A stretch of DNA of 64,000 nt from positions 1 through 64,000 of the forward strand of contig NZ_RBCI01000016.1 in assembly GCF_003628535.1 (NCBI RefSeq), in the 5' to 3' direction. The notes under the pieces are model-generated. The model saw nothing but the letters and a program-made list of their open reading frames with translations. It was not told where the DNA came from and did not search any database. This DNA is from Flavisolibacter nicotianae. GTDB lineage: Bacteria; Bacteroidota; Bacteroidia; Chitinophagales; Chitinophagaceae. Positions 1 through 10,195 of this stretch are shown here, piece by piece. The position numbers were made by a program, and so were the translations under genes. How positions within the stretch are numbered: position 1 is the first letter of the stretch; every line of letters begins with the position of its first letter.

Positions 1-1
1 G

Positions 2-172
2 CCCAACCACATCACCCAGTGCGCCGAAGCCGGTGCCCATGTGTGCACCTGCCCGCTCGACTCGATCCTGGGTCTTTTGAAGCACCCGCTGACGGACAGT
101 GGTCTTGCCAAATTCATCGAGGATTCGAAAAAGATGCAACACCAAACCGTAGTGGAAGACGCAGTAGCGTAA
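2..172 (+). CDS. Transaldolase / fructose-6-phosphate aldolase family, C-terminal end (partial)
   Basis: Only the last 56 codons are in the window; the frame is open to base 1. The tail has the family pattern of a conserved PNHITQC stretch, a CPLDSILGLLKHPLTDSGL segment and a final short helix, which matches the end of small transaldolases (TalC/FSA type). These are cytosolic enzymes that interconvert fructose-6-phosphate, dihydroxyacetone or erythrose-4-phosphate and glyceraldehyde-3-phosphate. A split transketolase follows within 30 bp, as expected for a pentose phosphate operon. The exact substrate cannot be told from the tail alone. Confidence 0.8.
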   Translation, partial: PNHITQCAEAGAHVCTCPLDSILGLLKHPLTDSGLAKFIEDSKKMQHQTVVEDAVA

Positions 173-201
173 GGAGCGGATCCAATAGCTTAACGGATAA
201 A

Positions 202-1104
202 ATGTATAGACAAAACATGACGCAAACAGACAAACAATACGATTTGGGGCAACTAAAAAATATTGCCTCGCAGGTACGACGGGACATTGTGCGCATGGTG
301 CATGCCTGCCAGTCGGGCCACCCCGGTGGCTCGCTTGGCTGTACCGATGTGGTGGTTTCTCTTTACTTCGAGCTGATGAAGATTGAGGAAGAAAAGGAGG
401 AGAACGGCTTTCTGAAGTTTTCCCGTGAAGGAAGGGGAGAGGACCTGTTCTTTCTTTCCAACGGCCACATCTCACCCCTGTTTTATTCCGTGCTGGCACG
501 GCGCGGCTATTTTGGGATGGAGGAACTTTCCACCTTTCGAAAAATCAACTCCCGCCTGCAGGGCCATCCCGCAACGCACGAAGGCCTGCCGGGCATTCGC
601 ATCGCGTCGGGTTCACTGGGACAGGGGCTTTCAGTTGCTGCCGGTGCGGCCTACGCCAAAAAGCTGCGGGGCGAAGACCGCAAAGTGTATGTCCTCATGG
701 GCGATGGCGAGCAGCAGGAAGGACAGATCTGGGAAGCGGTGCAGTTTGCCGCTCACCACCGGCTGGACAATCTCATTGCCATCATTGACTGGAACGGGCA
801 GCAGATTGACGGGCCTACCGAAACGGTGATGAGCAACAAAGACCTGGGTGCCAAATACCAGGCCTTTGGCTGGGAAACGGTAAAACTTGCCAACGGCAAC
901 GACATGCAACTGACGGTGTATGCCTTGAAAGAAGCAGGCGAAAAAGCAGGCCAGGGCAGGCCGGTGGTTGTACTCATGAAAACCGAAATGGGGTTTGGCG
1001 TGGACTACATGATGGGCACCCACAAATGGCACGGTGCAGCACCCAATGATGAACAACTGGAAGTGGCCCTTTTGCAACTGCCGGCCACCTTCGGCGATTA
1101 TTAA
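202..1104 (+). CDS. Transketolase, N-terminal (TPP-binding) subunit
   Basis: A 300-residue protein covering only the thiamine-diphosphate pyrophosphate-binding half of transketolase. Visible motifs are SGHPGGSLG near the start, LSNGHISP, GSLGQGLSVAAG, and the TPP motif GDGEQQEGQIWEA ending in DWNGQQIDG. The partner half is the next gene, 27 bp downstream. Together they would transfer two-carbon units in the non-oxidative pentose phosphate pathway. Start chosen at the ATG at 202; an in-frame ATG at 217 is equally possible, while the open frame upstream of 202 overlaps the preceding aldolase gene and is not used. Confidence 0.92.
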   Translation: MYRQNMTQTDKQYDLGQLKNIASQVRRDIVRMVHACQSGHPGGSLGCTDVVVSLYFELMKIEEEKEENGFLKFSREGRGEDLFFLSNGHISPLFYSVLARRGYFGMEELSTFRKINSRLQGHPATHEGLPGIRIASGSLGQGLSVAAGAAYAKKLRGEDRKVYVLMGDGEQQEGQIWEAVQFAAHHRLDNLIAIIDWNGQQIDGPTETVMSNKDLGAKYQAFGWETVKLANGNDMQLTVYALKEAGEKAGQGRPVVVLMKTEMGFGVDYMMGTHKWHGAAPNDEQLEVALLQLPATFGDY

Positions 1105-1131
1105 TTTTTCTTCAACGCACGGAAACGACAA

Positions 1132-2088
1132 ATGAAAAAATACAGCTTCACCGAAAAGAAAGATACACGCAGTGGCTTTGGTGCCGGCATGGCGGAACTT
1201 GGAAAGACAAATCCCAACGTCGTGGCCCTTTGTGCCGACCTCGTGGCCTCGCTCAAACTGGATGCCTTTATCAAAAACGATCCGCAACGCTTTGTCCAGT
1301 GCGGCATTGCCGAAGCCAACATGATTGGCGTGGCCGCCGGCCTGGCTCTTTCGGGATATATTCCCTATGCCACCACCTTTGCCAACTTTGGCTCCAGCCG
1401 TGTCTATGATCAGATCCGGCAAAGCGTGGCCTACTCGGGCACCAACGTAAAAATCGCCGTGTCACATGCCGGCTTAACCCTGGGGGAAGATGGCGCCACG
1501 CACCAGATCCTCGAAGACATTGCCATGATGCGGGCCATGCCGGAAATGACGGTTATCAACCCTTGTGATTTCAACCAAACCAAAGCGGCCACCATCGCCA
1601 TTGCCGATTATGATGGACCGGTGTACTTGCGTTTTGGCAGGCCCACCGTTCCGGTGTTTACCGACCCCGATCAGCCCTTCGAGATCGGCAAAGCCTGGCT
1701 GGTCAACGAAGGGGCGGACGTGAGCATTTTTGCTACCGGTCACCTGGTGTGGGAAGCCATCCTTGCCGGGGAAATACTGGCGCAGGAAGGCATCGATGCC
1801 GAGATCATCAACCTTCACACGATCAAGCCGCTGGATGAACAGGCCATCCTGCAATCAGCAAGGAAAACCGGTTGCGTGGTCACCGCCGAAGAACACCAGC
1901 TCAATGGCGGCCTGGGCGACGCCGTTTGCCAGGTCTTAAGCCGCCATCTTCCCACGCCGGTGGAAATGATCGGCGTAAACAACTCCTTTGGCGAAAGCGG
2001 CACACCGGCTGAACTGATGAAAAAATACGGGCTCGATGCCGCCACTATCGTGAAGGCAGCAAAGAAAGTCATTCAAAAACGGAAATGA
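1132..2088 (+). CDS. Transketolase, C-terminal (pyrimidine-binding) subunit
   Basis: A 318-residue protein matching the pyrimidine and C-terminal domains of transketolase. It contains RSGFGAGMAELGK, the catalytic-glutamate segment QCGIAEANMIGVAAGLA, SHAGLTLGEDGATHQ and the C-terminal VTAEEHQLNGGLG. It pairs with the N-terminal subunit just upstream, the split arrangement common in Bacteroidota and Firmicutes. Pentoses released by the arabinoxylan enzymes downstream would enter metabolism through this enzyme. The following gene starts 118 bp later and may have its own promoter. Confidence 0.93.
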   Translation: MKKYSFTEKKDTRSGFGAGMAELGKTNPNVVALCADLVASLKLDAFIKNDPQRFVQCGIAEANMIGVAAGLALSGYIPYATTFANFGSSRVYDQIRQSVAYSGTNVKIAVSHAGLTLGEDGATHQILEDIAMMRAMPEMTVINPCDFNQTKAATIAIADYDGPVYLRFGRPTVPVFTDPDQPFEIGKAWLVNEGADVSIFATGHLVWEAILAGEILAQEGIDAEIINLHTIKPLDEQAILQSARKTGCVVTAEEHQLNGGLGDAVCQVLSRHLPTPVEMIGVNNSFGESGTPAELMKKYGLDAATIVKAAKKVIQKRK

Positions 2089-2206
2089 TTGGTCCGTTAA
2101 ATTGCGCTGAAGCAAAAGCGGAATTTCGAAAGAGCTTTGCTGTGCCGGAGCGTATTTATCAGGGTCGGCAATTGGATCAATTCAACAGGTATTAAAAAAA
2201 CGAACG

Positions 2207-3769
2207 ATGTTTTCAATTCGTGTCACAAAACCATTTTTAAGCGTCTTGTTTCTTTTGTTTTCTTCCGGCGTTTTTGCGCAACAGGTTGATCTTTCCCTTG
2301 CACCTGACACCGGAAAAGGACACATCATCAGCCGGCATATCTATGGCCATTTTGCCGAGCACCTCGGCCGCTGTATTTATGATGGTTTTTGGGTAGCCGA
2401 TACCATGAAAGTGGCAAAGAAGGACAGGATCCGGCTGGACATTGTAGAGGCCTTAAAGAAAATCAGGATTCCCAACCTTCGTTGGCCGGGTGGTTGCTTT
2501 GCCGACGAATACCACTGGCGTGATGGCATTGGCCCGCGGGCACAACGGCCGAAGATGGTGAATACCAACTGGGGCGGTGTTACGGAAGACAACAGTTTTG
2601 GCACGCATGAATTCATGGAGCTCTGCGAACTGTTGAAATGTGAACCGTACATTACAGCCAACGTAGGCAGTGGCACCGTGGAAGAAATGTCAAAATGGGT
2701 GGAGTATTTCAATTTTGATGGAATAAGCCCGATGGCCAATCAGCGTAAACAAAATGGACACGCAAAACCATGGAAGGTAAGCTTCTGGGGCGTAGGCAAC
2801 GAAAGCTGGGGCTGTGGTGGTGATATGACGCCGGAGTTTTACGCCGACCAGTACAAGCGCTATGCGACCTATGCTCGCAACTATCCCGGTGCACCGTTGA
2901 AGAAAATTGCAGGCGGCGCCAACACCAGCGATTACAACTGGACGGAAGTGCTGATGAAAAATGTTGGTCCGCGCAAAATGTGGGGCTTGTCGCTGCATTA
3001 CTACACGTTGCCCAACAACGACGGTTGGCCGCCAAAAGGTTCAGCGACGCAGTTCGATGAAGCGCAGTATTTCAACACCATGAAAAATTGTTTGCGCATG
3101 GATGAACTGGTCACCAGGCACTCTGCCATCATGGACAAGTACGACAAAGAAAAACAAGTCGCGTTGGTCGTGGATGAGTGGGGTATTTGGACCGAGGTGG
3201 AACCCGGTACCAACCCTGGTTTTTTGTACCAGCAAAACAGCCTGCGAGACGCCCTGATTGCCGGAACAACGCTCAATATTTTCAACAACCACAGCGACCG
3301 GGTTCGTGTTGCCAACCTGGCGCAGTCCATCAATGTGTTACAGTCATTGATCCTGACCAAAGGAAGGCAGATGCTATTGACACCAACCTATCACGTGTTT
3401 GATTTATACAAAGTGCACCAGGATGCAAAATATCTTCCTTTACAGTTTACCAGTCCGGCGTATACGTTGGGTGATCAGAAAATTCCGGCGCTGAATGCCT
3501 CTGCTTCACAGGACTCGACGGGTGCCATTCACATTACGCTTGTAAATCTGGATCCGAACAAAAGCCTTTCCTTGAAAACCGGTCTTCGTGGTTTGTCATG
3601 GCAAAACGTAAATGGTTCTATTGTGACCTCCACAAAGCTCACAGACATCAACACCTTTGAAAAGCCCGACAACATTCACGTATTGCCGTTTTCCGGTGCA
3701 AGAAAACAGGGAACTGACCTGGTAGTGGACCTGCCGGCAAAGTCGGTGGTAATGCTGGAACTGAAATAA
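2207..3769 (+). CDS. abfA: GH51 alpha-L-arabinofuranosidase, secreted
   Basis: 520 residues with an N-terminal signal peptide ending near SSGVFAQQ (about residue 25). The GH51 pattern is clear: [37 protein letters not shown], acid/base glutamate in VGNESWG (E199) and nucleophile glutamate in VVDEWG (E324), followed by the C-terminal beta-sandwich. The enzyme removes terminal arabinofuranosyl groups from arabinoxylan or arabinan, probably in the periplasm or at the cell surface. It abuts the GH39 gene with no spacer, so the two are almost certainly co-transcribed. Confidence 0.95.
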   Translation: MFSIRVTKPFLSVLFLLFSSGVFAQQVDLSLAPDTGKGHIISRHIYGHFAEHLGRCIYDGFWVADTMKVAKKDRIRLDIVEALKKIRIPNLRWPGGCFADEYHWRDGIGPRAQRPKMVNTNWGGVTEDNSFGTHEFMELCELLKCEPYITANVGSGTVEEMSKWVEYFNFDGISPMANQRKQNGHAKPWKVSFWGVGNESWGCGGDMTPEFYADQYKRYATYARNYPGAPLKKIAGGANTSDYNWTEVLMKNVGPRKMWGLSLHYYTLPNNDGWPPKGSATQFDEAQYFNTMKNCLRMDELVTRHSAIMDKYDKEKQVALVVDEWGIWTEVEPGTNPGFLYQQNSLRDALIAGTTLNIFNNHSDRVRVANLAQSINVLQSLILTKGRQMLLTPTYHVFDLYKVHQDAKYLPLQFTSPAYTLGDQKIPALNASASQDSTGAIHITLVNLDPNKSLSLKTGLRGLSWQNVNGSIVTSTKLTDINTFEKPDNIHVLPFSGARKQGTDLVVDLPAKSVVMLELK

Positions 3770-5473
3770 ATGAAGAAAGTTTTGGGTATGAACAAACGTT
3801 TTCTCTGTAGTGCTGTTTTTTGCGTGGCTATCTTTTTCCACCAGGCTGTCATTGCGCAATCAACAGCACGGAACATTACCGTTGACCTGGCAAAGAGCAA
3901 AGGGCCGCTAAAGCCCATTTGGGCTTTTTTTGGCTATGACGAGCCGAATTATACCTACATGAAAGACGGCCGCAAGTTGCTTACCGAGCTTTCGGCCCTG
4001 AGCCCTGTGCCTGTGTATGTGCGTACACACAACCTGCTAACCACGGGTGATGGAACACCATCCCTGAAATGGGGTTCTACTAACGCTTATACGGAGGATG
4101 CGGCCGGCAACCCGGTTTACAACTGGCGCATTGTTGATTCCATCTTCGATACGTACGTGCAACGCGGCATGAAGCCAATTGCTGAAATTGGTTTTGTGCC
4201 CAAAGCGTTATCTGCAAAGCCTGAGCCTTACCAACACCGGTGGTCTCCAGCCGACAAGTATAGCCAGATTTTTACCGGCTGGGCCTATCCACCGATTGAT
4301 TACAGGAAATGGGGTGAACTGGTCTACCAATGGGTAAAGCATTGCGTGGTGCGTTACGGAGCGAAAGAAGTGCAGTCGTGGTGGTGGGAAGTGTGGAACG
4401 AACCGGATATTCCTTACTGGCAGGGCACACAGGAAGAGTATTTCAAGCTTTATGATTTTGCCGCCGATGGCCTGAAACGGGCCTTGCCGAAAGCCCGGAT
4501 TGGCGGACCCACCACCACGAGCCCACGCTCCGCGAAAGCCAATGACTACCTGAAGAACTTTTTGCAACACTGCGCCGAAGGAACCAACTATGCCTCCGGC
4601 AAAAAAGGCGCACCACTGGACTATATCAGCTTTCATGCAAAGGGTAGTCCTAAGTTCATGAACGGTTTTGTGCGCATGGACATGAGCGTGCAACTCATGG
4701 ACGTATACAAAGGTTTTGAAACGGTGGCGAAATCCCCATTTAAAAATCTGCCCATCATCATTGGCGAGTGCGACCCGGAAGGCTGTGCTGCCTGCTCGGT
4801 TCAATACAATCCGCAGAATGCTTACCGCAACGGGACTATGTACTCCAGTTATACAGCGGCTTCATATGCCCGGTTGTATGACCTGGCCGAACAGGCTGGC
4901 GTGAACCTCGAAGGAGCAGTGAGCTGGTCCTTTGAATTTGAAGCCCAGCCCTGGTTTGCCGGTTTTCGTGACCTGGCAACCAATGGCGTGGACAAACCGG
5001 TGCTCAATGTGTTCCGCCTGTTTGGCAAGATGAAAGGAGAGCGGTTGGCAGTGGAAAACGATTATGCTTTTTCGCCTGGGCAACTAATCGCAAAAGGAGT
5101 GCACGACTCCCTTGCCGACATCAATGCCATTGCCTCTGCCGATAAAAAAGCAGCCTATGTGATGGTGTGGAATTATTATGATGATGATCTTCCCGCGGCA
5201 CCGGCTTTGGTCTCCATTGCCGTCAAGAATATTCCGGCAAAAAACATCCGGGTAAAAGAGTACCGGATCGATCAAACGCACAGCAATTCGTATACGGTTT
5301 GGAAGGAAATGGGCTCACCGCAGCAAGTGACAAGTGAACAATATGCAGCCTTGGAAAAAGCAGGACAGTTGCAGCAAATTGCAGAAGGGCAAAAGGTCAT
5401 TCAAAACGGCGTTTATTCCGGTACCATTTCCTTGCCCAGGCAGGCCGTTTCACTGCTTGAATTGCAATGGTGA
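3770..5473 (+). CDS. GH39 family glycoside hydrolase (beta-xylosidase-like), secreted
   Basis: 567 residues with a signal peptide ending near HQAVIAQS. GH39 features: FFGYDEPNY near the N-terminus, acid/base in WEVWNEPDIPYWQGT (E211) and a probable nucleophile in IIIGECDPEGC (E332), then a beta-rich C-terminal domain. Family members hydrolyse beta-xylosides or, more rarely, iduronides or arabinosides. The direct junction with a GH51 arabinofuranosidase argues for arabinoxylan oligosaccharides. Start at 3770 directly follows the upstream stop; an in-frame ATG at 3788 gives a more ordinary signal peptide. Confidence 0.88.
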   Translation: MKKVLGMNKRFLCSAVFCVAIFFHQAVIAQSTARNITVDLAKSKGPLKPIWAFFGYDEPNYTYMKDGRKLLTELSALSPVPVYVRTHNLLTTGDGTPSLKWGSTNAYTEDAAGNPVYNWRIVDSIFDTYVQRGMKPIAEIGFVPKALSAKPEPYQHRWSPADKYSQIFTGWAYPPIDYRKWGELVYQWVKHCVVRYGAKEVQSWWWEVWNEPDIPYWQGTQEEYFKLYDFAADGLKRALPKARIGGPTTTSPRSAKANDYLKNFLQHCAEGTNYASGKKGAPLDYISFHAKGSPKFMNGFVRMDMSVQLMDVYKGFETVAKSPFKNLPIIIGECDPEGCAACSVQYNPQNAYRNGTMYSSYTAASYARLYDLAEQAGVNLEGAVSWSFEFEAQPWFAGFRDLATNGVDKPVLNVFRLFGKMKGERLAVENDYAFSPGQLIAKGVHDSLADINAIASADKKAAYVMVWNYYDDDLPAAPALVSIAVKNIPAKNIRVKEYRIDQTHSNSYTVWKEMGSPQQVTSEQYAALEKAGQLQQIAEGQKVIQNGVYSGTISLPRQAVSLLELQW

Positions 5474-5589
5474 GAGAAGGTACCATGCCTTTGTTGTAGG
5501 ATAAACACAGATCATTGCTGCTTGCGAAAAGTAATATTAAAAATAACAACGTAACATTGGTGATGGTTTTACATCAAATGAACTAACGC

Positions 5590-6885
5590 ATGCTGGCACT
5601 GCTGGGCTTTTTAACGATTGCTGTTTTCCTGCTTTTGGTAATTACCAAGCGACTGTCAGTGTTACTTTCGCTCATCCTTGTACCCATCATCTTTGCGCTC
5701 ATCGGCGGCTTTGCTCCCAAAGCCTTGGGAGAAATGATCGTCACCGGCATCAAGCAAGTAGCACCAACCGGCATTCTGCTCATTTTTGCCGTGCTCTATT
5801 TCGCTCTCATGATCGACGCCGGCTTGTTTGATCCGGTGATTTCCCGCATTGTAAAAATGGTCAAAGGCGATCCGCTGAAAATTACTATTGGCACAACGCT
5901 TCTGACCATGCTTGTGCACCTGGACGGCGATGGCACAGCTACTTTCATGATCACCATCTCGGCACTTCTTCCCATTTATAAAAAACTTGGCATGAACCGC
6001 CTCTTGCTTCCCTGCATTGTTGCCCTAAGTGCTGGTGTGATGCACCTGGTGCCCTGGTCGGGCACTATGGCAAGAGCCATGAATGTGATGCAAACGGATG
6101 CCAGAACGTTATTGGTTCCGCTTTTGCCTTCGTGGATAGCCGGTATTCTTTGGGTGCTTGGTGTGGCGTACTACCTGGGGCGAAAGGAACGAAAACGTAT
6201 TGGTGTGGTACACTTAGATTACAGCCATCTGGAGGAACTCTCCGAAAAGCAAAAAGCCATTCGCCGCCCAACGCTGTTTTGGTTCAACGCGGCATTGACG
6301 GTTGTGTTAATTGGGTCGCTAATTGCGGCGCTGTTGCCATCCCCGGCATTGTTCATCATTGGCTTTTCCATTGCGTTGCTGGTAAACTATCCGTCGCAAA
6401 CCGAGCAGAAGCGGCGCATGGCCGATCACGCCGGCAATGTGTTTTTTGTTTCTGTTATGATTTTTGCAGCCGGGGTTTTCTCCGGTATTCTCACCGGTAC
6501 CAAAATGATTGATGCCATGGCAGGCACTTTGGTGTCGCTTATTCCAGAGCAACAGGCAGGTCTGCTGCCAACGCTAACCGGTGTTACCAGTATGCCGCTT
6601 AGCCTCGCATTTACACCGGATGCCTATTACTTCGGGGTGCTGCCCGTGCTGAAAGATACCATGACGCATTTTGGCAGAGACGCCATTGAGGTAGGAAGGG
6701 CAGCGGTGTTGGGGCAAATGACAGTTGGTTTTCCCTTAAGCCCGCTAACCGCGTCCACCTTTGTGTTGGTGGGCCTGTCGGAAGTGGAGCTGTCCGACCA
6801 CCAGAAGTTTACGTTTAAATGGGCTTTCGGAACAACCGTTGTGATGACCATCATTGCACTTCTGACGGGTGCTATTCATCTGTAA
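5590..6885 (+). CDS. CitMHS-family carboxylate transporter
   Basis: 431 residues, highly hydrophobic with about 11-12 membrane segments. Motifs typical of the citrate-metal:H+ symporter family are present: LVHLDGDGTATFMITISALLP after the third helix, HLVPWSGTMARA, and SLAFTPDAYYFGVLPV toward the C-terminus. Inner-membrane importer of a di- or tricarboxylate or a sugar-derived acid. It lies 15 bp upstream of an AtuA-like pair, so its substrate is probably the acid handled by those proteins. Confidence 0.88.
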   Translation: MLALLGFLTIAVFLLLVITKRLSVLLSLILVPIIFALIGGFAPKALGEMIVTGIKQVAPTGILLIFAVLYFALMIDAGLFDPVISRIVKMVKGDPLKITIGTTLLTMLVHLDGDGTATFMITISALLPIYKKLGMNRLLLPCIVALSAGVMHLVPWSGTMARAMNVMQTDARTLLVPLLPSWIAGILWVLGVAYYLGRKERKRIGVVHLDYSHLEELSEKQKAIRRPTLFWFNAALTVVLIGSLIAALLPSPALFIIGFSIALLVNYPSQTEQKRRMADHAGNVFFVSVMIFAAGVFSGILTGTKMIDAMAGTLVSLIPEQQAGLLPTLTGVTSMPLSLAFTPDAYYFGVLPVLKDTMTHFGRDAIEVGRAAVLGQMTVGFPLSPLTASTFVLVGLSEVELSDHQKFTFKWAFGTTVVMTIIALLTGAIHL

Positions 6886-6900
6886 AATGAAAGAAGTAAG

Positions 6901-8223
6901 ATGAAAGAAATCGTACGCATTGGTTGCGGCGCCGGGTTTAGCGGAGACAGGCTGGAGCCGGCTGCTGTTCTGGTGGAAAAAGGGGAACTGGATTATCTCG
7001 TACTGGAATGCCTGGCGGAACGAACCATTGCGCTTGCACAAAAGCGCAAAGCAGTGGACCCAACAAAAGGCTATGATCCGCTGCTGGAACGGCGCATGGA
7101 ACTTCTCTTGCCATTGTTGACGCAGCATGGTGTAAAACTGCTGACCAACATGGGAGCCGCCAACCCTGTTGCTGCGGCGGGCAAAGTGATTGAAATTGCA
7201 AAGCGGTTAAATCTGCTGGTGAAAGTTGCAGCAGTGACCGGCGACGATGTGCTGCATATGATCACCGGGGAAGAACTGGCCCTTGAAAACGGCAGGCCGC
7301 TAAAACAGTCAGGTGAAATTCTTTCCGCCAATGCTTACCTGGGAGCCGATGCTATCCTGCCGGCACTTCAATCGGGTGCTGACATTATCATCACCGGCCG
7401 GGTGGCCGACCCCTCGCTTGTGGTGGCGCCACTCATGCATGAATTTGGCTGGTTGCTGGATGATGCGGAAACAATAGGAAAAGCAACGGTCATTGGTCAC
7501 CTGATGGAGTGCGCCGGGCAAATCACCGGCGGCTACTTTGCCGACCCGGTGAAAAAGCCGGTAAAAGGAATGGAGTTTCTGGGGCATCCTTTTGTAGATG
7601 TTTATCCGGACGGCAGTGCCGTCATTAGCAAGGTAGAAGGGACCGGAGGTATCATCAATCTGGCCACCGCCAAAGAGCAATTGCTTTATGAAGTCACCAA
7701 TCCCCACGAATACCTGACACCCGATGTTGTTGCCGATTTTACGAGTGTTACCCTGCAACAGAAGGCAGCGAACTGTGTTGCCGTAAAAGGCGGTGCAGGA
7801 AGGCAAAAACCTGCAACATTAAAGGTGAGCGTCGGCTATAGGGCAGGCTTCATTGGCGAAGGCGAAATCTCCTATGCCGGGCAGCATGCCCTGGAACGGG
7901 CCCGGCTCGCAGGAGAGACAATCCAAAAACGATTGCGGAACCGGTTTGCGGAATTACGGCTTGATTACATTGGTTGTAGGTCGGTACATCCGCCTTCACT
8001 TGGAAAAAACTGTCAATCTTATGAAATTCGATTGCGGGTGGCAGGCAAAGCGGAAACTGCAGAAGAAGCGGCGCTGGTAGGCGAAGAAGTGGAAGCCCTT
8101 TACACCAACGGTCCCGCCGGTGGCGGTGGCGTCCGTAAATATGTAAACGAGGTTGTTGGCATTGTCTCAGCACTCATCGACCGTAAAGAAACCAAGTCGG
8201 AGGTAACTATAAAACAATCATGA
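6901..8223 (+). CDS. AtuA-like (DUF1446) acyclic terpene utilisation family protein
   Basis: 440 residues matching the DUF1446/AtuA family: IGCGAGFSGDRLEPA at the N-terminus, ECLAERTIALAQ, NMGAANPVAA, and GRVADPSLVVAP with ECAGQITGGYF. AtuA is known from citronellol/geraniol degradation, but homologues occur with carboxylate transporters and lyases, and their chemistry is poorly defined. The last four bases overlap the start of the next gene (ATGA), which encodes the small domain that is often fused to the C-terminus of AtuA proteins. Confidence 0.85.
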   Translation: MKEIVRIGCGAGFSGDRLEPAAVLVEKGELDYLVLECLAERTIALAQKRKAVDPTKGYDPLLERRMELLLPLLTQHGVKLLTNMGAANPVAAAGKVIEIAKRLNLLVKVAAVTGDDVLHMITGEELALENGRPLKQSGEILSANAYLGADAILPALQSGADIIITGRVADPSLVVAPLMHEFGWLLDDAETIGKATVIGHLMECAGQITGGYFADPVKKPVKGMEFLGHPFVDVYPDGSAVISKVEGTGGIINLATAKEQLLYEVTNPHEYLTPDVVADFTSVTLQQKAANCVAVKGGAGRQKPATLKVSVGYRAGFIGEGEISYAGQHALERARLAGETIQKRLRNRFAELRLDYIGCRSVHPPSLGKNCQSYEIRLRVAGKAETAEEAALVGEEVEALYTNGPAGGGGVRKYVNEVVGIVSALIDRKETKSEVTIKQS

Positions 8224-8531
8224 AACGAAAACTCTACGACATTGCCCACAGCCGCGCCGGTGACAAGGGAAACACCCTTACGCTGTCTCTTATCCCGTTT
8301 GAGGAAAAAGATTATGAACTCTTGTGCAGAGAGGCCACTGCAGATAGAGTGAAAGCACACCTCAGCGAAATTGTACAAGGCGAGGTCGTTCGTTATGAAT
8401 TGCCCAATATTTCTGCTTTGCTGTTTGTTTGTCAGCAGGCACTTGCGGGAGGGGTGACCACCTCACTGGTCATGGATACACATGGAAAAACGCTGAGCTA
8501 TGCGTTGCTGGAACTGGAGGTCGGCAGGTAA
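8220..8531 (+). CDS. AtuA-associated small ferredoxin-fold-like domain protein
   Basis: A 103-residue protein beginning KRKLYDIAHSRAGDKGNTLTLSLIPF, the pattern of the C-terminal domain attached to AtuA-like proteins. It overlaps the AtuA-like gene by four bases, implying translational coupling and a two-subunit version of the fused form. No cofactor-binding cysteines are visible. Function unknown beyond association with AtuA. Confidence 0.82.
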   Translation: MKRKLYDIAHSRAGDKGNTLTLSLIPFEEKDYELLCREATADRVKAHLSEIVQGEVVRYELPNISALLFVCQQALAGGVTTSLVMDTHGKTLSYALLELEVGR

Positions 8532-8908
8532 TCCGGGTCAATCATTGAACACGATTGTGAGGAAATGACTGGAAGTGAAACAACTCACATAGAAACTGAG
8601 GGGCTTGAGGCTTTTGAAGCAAATAGTTTTTGTCAGGGTAGCTGCAGTATATAGTGATTGATCCGGGCATACTGCCAAAGGCCATTGTTTAAAATCCTTC
8701 AGTGGCTTTTATTGGAAGTTTTTTCTATAGAGGTTTGGATACTTTGTGCTATTGCATTTGTTGTAGGTGGAGCGTTTCGCAGAACGCGATGAACGAAGAT
8801 TGCAGATCGGGATTTAGTTGTGTACAAGGAAGGAGTGAGGTAAATGCATGACTAGTAAGTGGACAATAGCGAATTCACATTTTTTATTCCTGAAGAATTT
8901 TTCCTGAA
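8532..8908. other. Intergenic region between AtuA pair and MFS gene
   Basis: 377 bp with stop codons in all frames and no recognisable gene. It contains a small hairpin (gcgtt/aacgc around 8771-8786) and AT-rich DNA just before 8909 that may hold the promoter of the MFS gene. No strong terminator is seen after 8531. Confidence 0.6.
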
Positions 8909-10195
8909 ATGATTGCTGCAAAAAACCGATGGTACCGGTTGCTTCCTGTTGCGTTTATTACCTATAGCCTTGCTTATCTGGACAGGGCGAATTTTGGTTT
9001 TGGCACAGCTGGCGGCATGGCAACCGACTTAAACATCACGCCTGCCATATCCAGTCTGTTAAGCTCCCTGTTTTTTTTGGGGTATTTCTTTTTTCAGGTA
9101 CCCGGCACCCATTACGCTGCCACCCGCAGCGCAAAGAAACTGATCTTTTGGTCGCTGATCCTTTGGGGCGCCTGCGCTATGGCAACCGGCATGACGAATA
9201 ACGTAAATCTTTTGATTGGTATTCGTTTCATGCTGGGCGTTGTAGAGAGTGCCGTCATGCCCTCCATGATCATTTTGCTAAGCCGATGGTTTACCAAAAC
9301 CGAGCGATCGAGAGCCAATACGTTTTTGATCCTGGGGAACCCTGTGACCATTTTATGGATGTCCATTTTATCGGGTTACCTGATTAAAGCAGTAGGATGG
9401 CGATGGATGTTTATCGTGGAAGGGGTGCCGGCCATCGTCTGGGCCTTTTTCTGGTGGCAGCTCGTCAGCGATAAACCAGCAGATGCAAAATGGCTGTCGC
9501 AGCAAGATAAAGACGCGTTGGAAACGGCTTTACAGAAAGAACAGCAAAACATCAAGCCCGTAAAAAATTACTGGCAGGCCTTCAAAACAAAAACCGTCAT
9601 CCTTCTCTGCCTGCAATATGCTTTCTGGAGCATTGGTGTGTATGGTTTTGTTATGTGGTTGCCAACAATGATAAAAGAGGCGCCGAACATGAGCATTGTG
9701 GAAACTGGCTGGCTTTCTGCCGTTCCTTATTTGTTTGCCATTATCGCCATGCTCACGACATCGTATTTTTCAGACAAAACGCTGAACCGGAAAATCTTTG
9801 TCTGGCCTTTTTTGTTGGTGGGCGCCATTGCCTTTTACAGCTCTTACCTGATCGGGACGGCCAACTTTTGGATGTCGTTTACGCTGCTGGTCATTGCCGG
9901 CGCCGTGATGTATGCACCGTACGGACCGTTCTTTGCCATCATGCCCGAAATCTTGCCAGCCAATGTTACAGCTGGCGCAATCGCGTTCATCAATAGTTTA
10001 GGGGCGTTGGGTTCCTTTGCCGGATCCTACCTGGTTGGCTATTTAAACGGGACAACAGGTGGTTTCGGTGCATCGTACATTTTTATGGCGGGCTCGTTAC
10101 TGATTGCAGCCATCTTAACCATCATCGCCGTAAAAGATACACAACGAAACGTCCGGCAGTCGAAGAAGCAGGAAGTGGTTGTGGCAGGCTCATGA
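8909..10195 (+). CDS. MFS transporter, anion:cation symporter (ACS) type
   Basis: 428 residues with 12 predicted membrane segments. The N-terminus ITYSLAYLDRANFGFG and the segment GVVESAVMPSMIILLSRWF are hallmarks of the ACS family (hexuronate, galactonate, phthalate and tartrate permeases). Inner-membrane importer of a sugar acid or other organic anion. The next gene encodes an aldehyde dehydrogenase of the ketoglutarate-semialdehyde type, so a pentonate, uronate or aldarate is a likely substrate. Confidence 0.88.
   Translation: MIAAKNRWYRLLPVAFITYSLAYLDRANFGFGTAGGMATDLNITPAISSLLSSLFFLGYFFFQVPGTHYAATRSAKKLIFWSLILWGACAMATGMTNNVNLLIGIRFMLGVVESAVMPSMIILLSRWFTKTERSRANTFLILGNPVTILWMSILSGYLIKAVGWRWMFIVEGVPAIVWAFFWWQLVSDKPADAKWLSQQDKDALETALQKEQQNIKPVKNYWQAFKTKTVILLCLQYAFWSIGVYGFVMWLPTMIKEAPNMSIVETGWLSAVPYLFAIIAMLTTSYFSDKTLNRKIFVWPFLLVGAIAFYSSYLIGTANFWMSFTLLVIAGAVMYAPYGPFFAIMPEILPANVTAGAIAFINSLGALGSFAGSYLVGYLNGTTGGFGASYIFMAGSLLIAAILTIIAVKDTQRNVRQSKKQEVVVAGS

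Noticed and set aside
631-1422. 263-codon open frame on the minus strand
   Set aside because: It is antisense to the split transketolase genes, which have strong family motifs; the product has no recognisable domain and its frame is open by codon bias.
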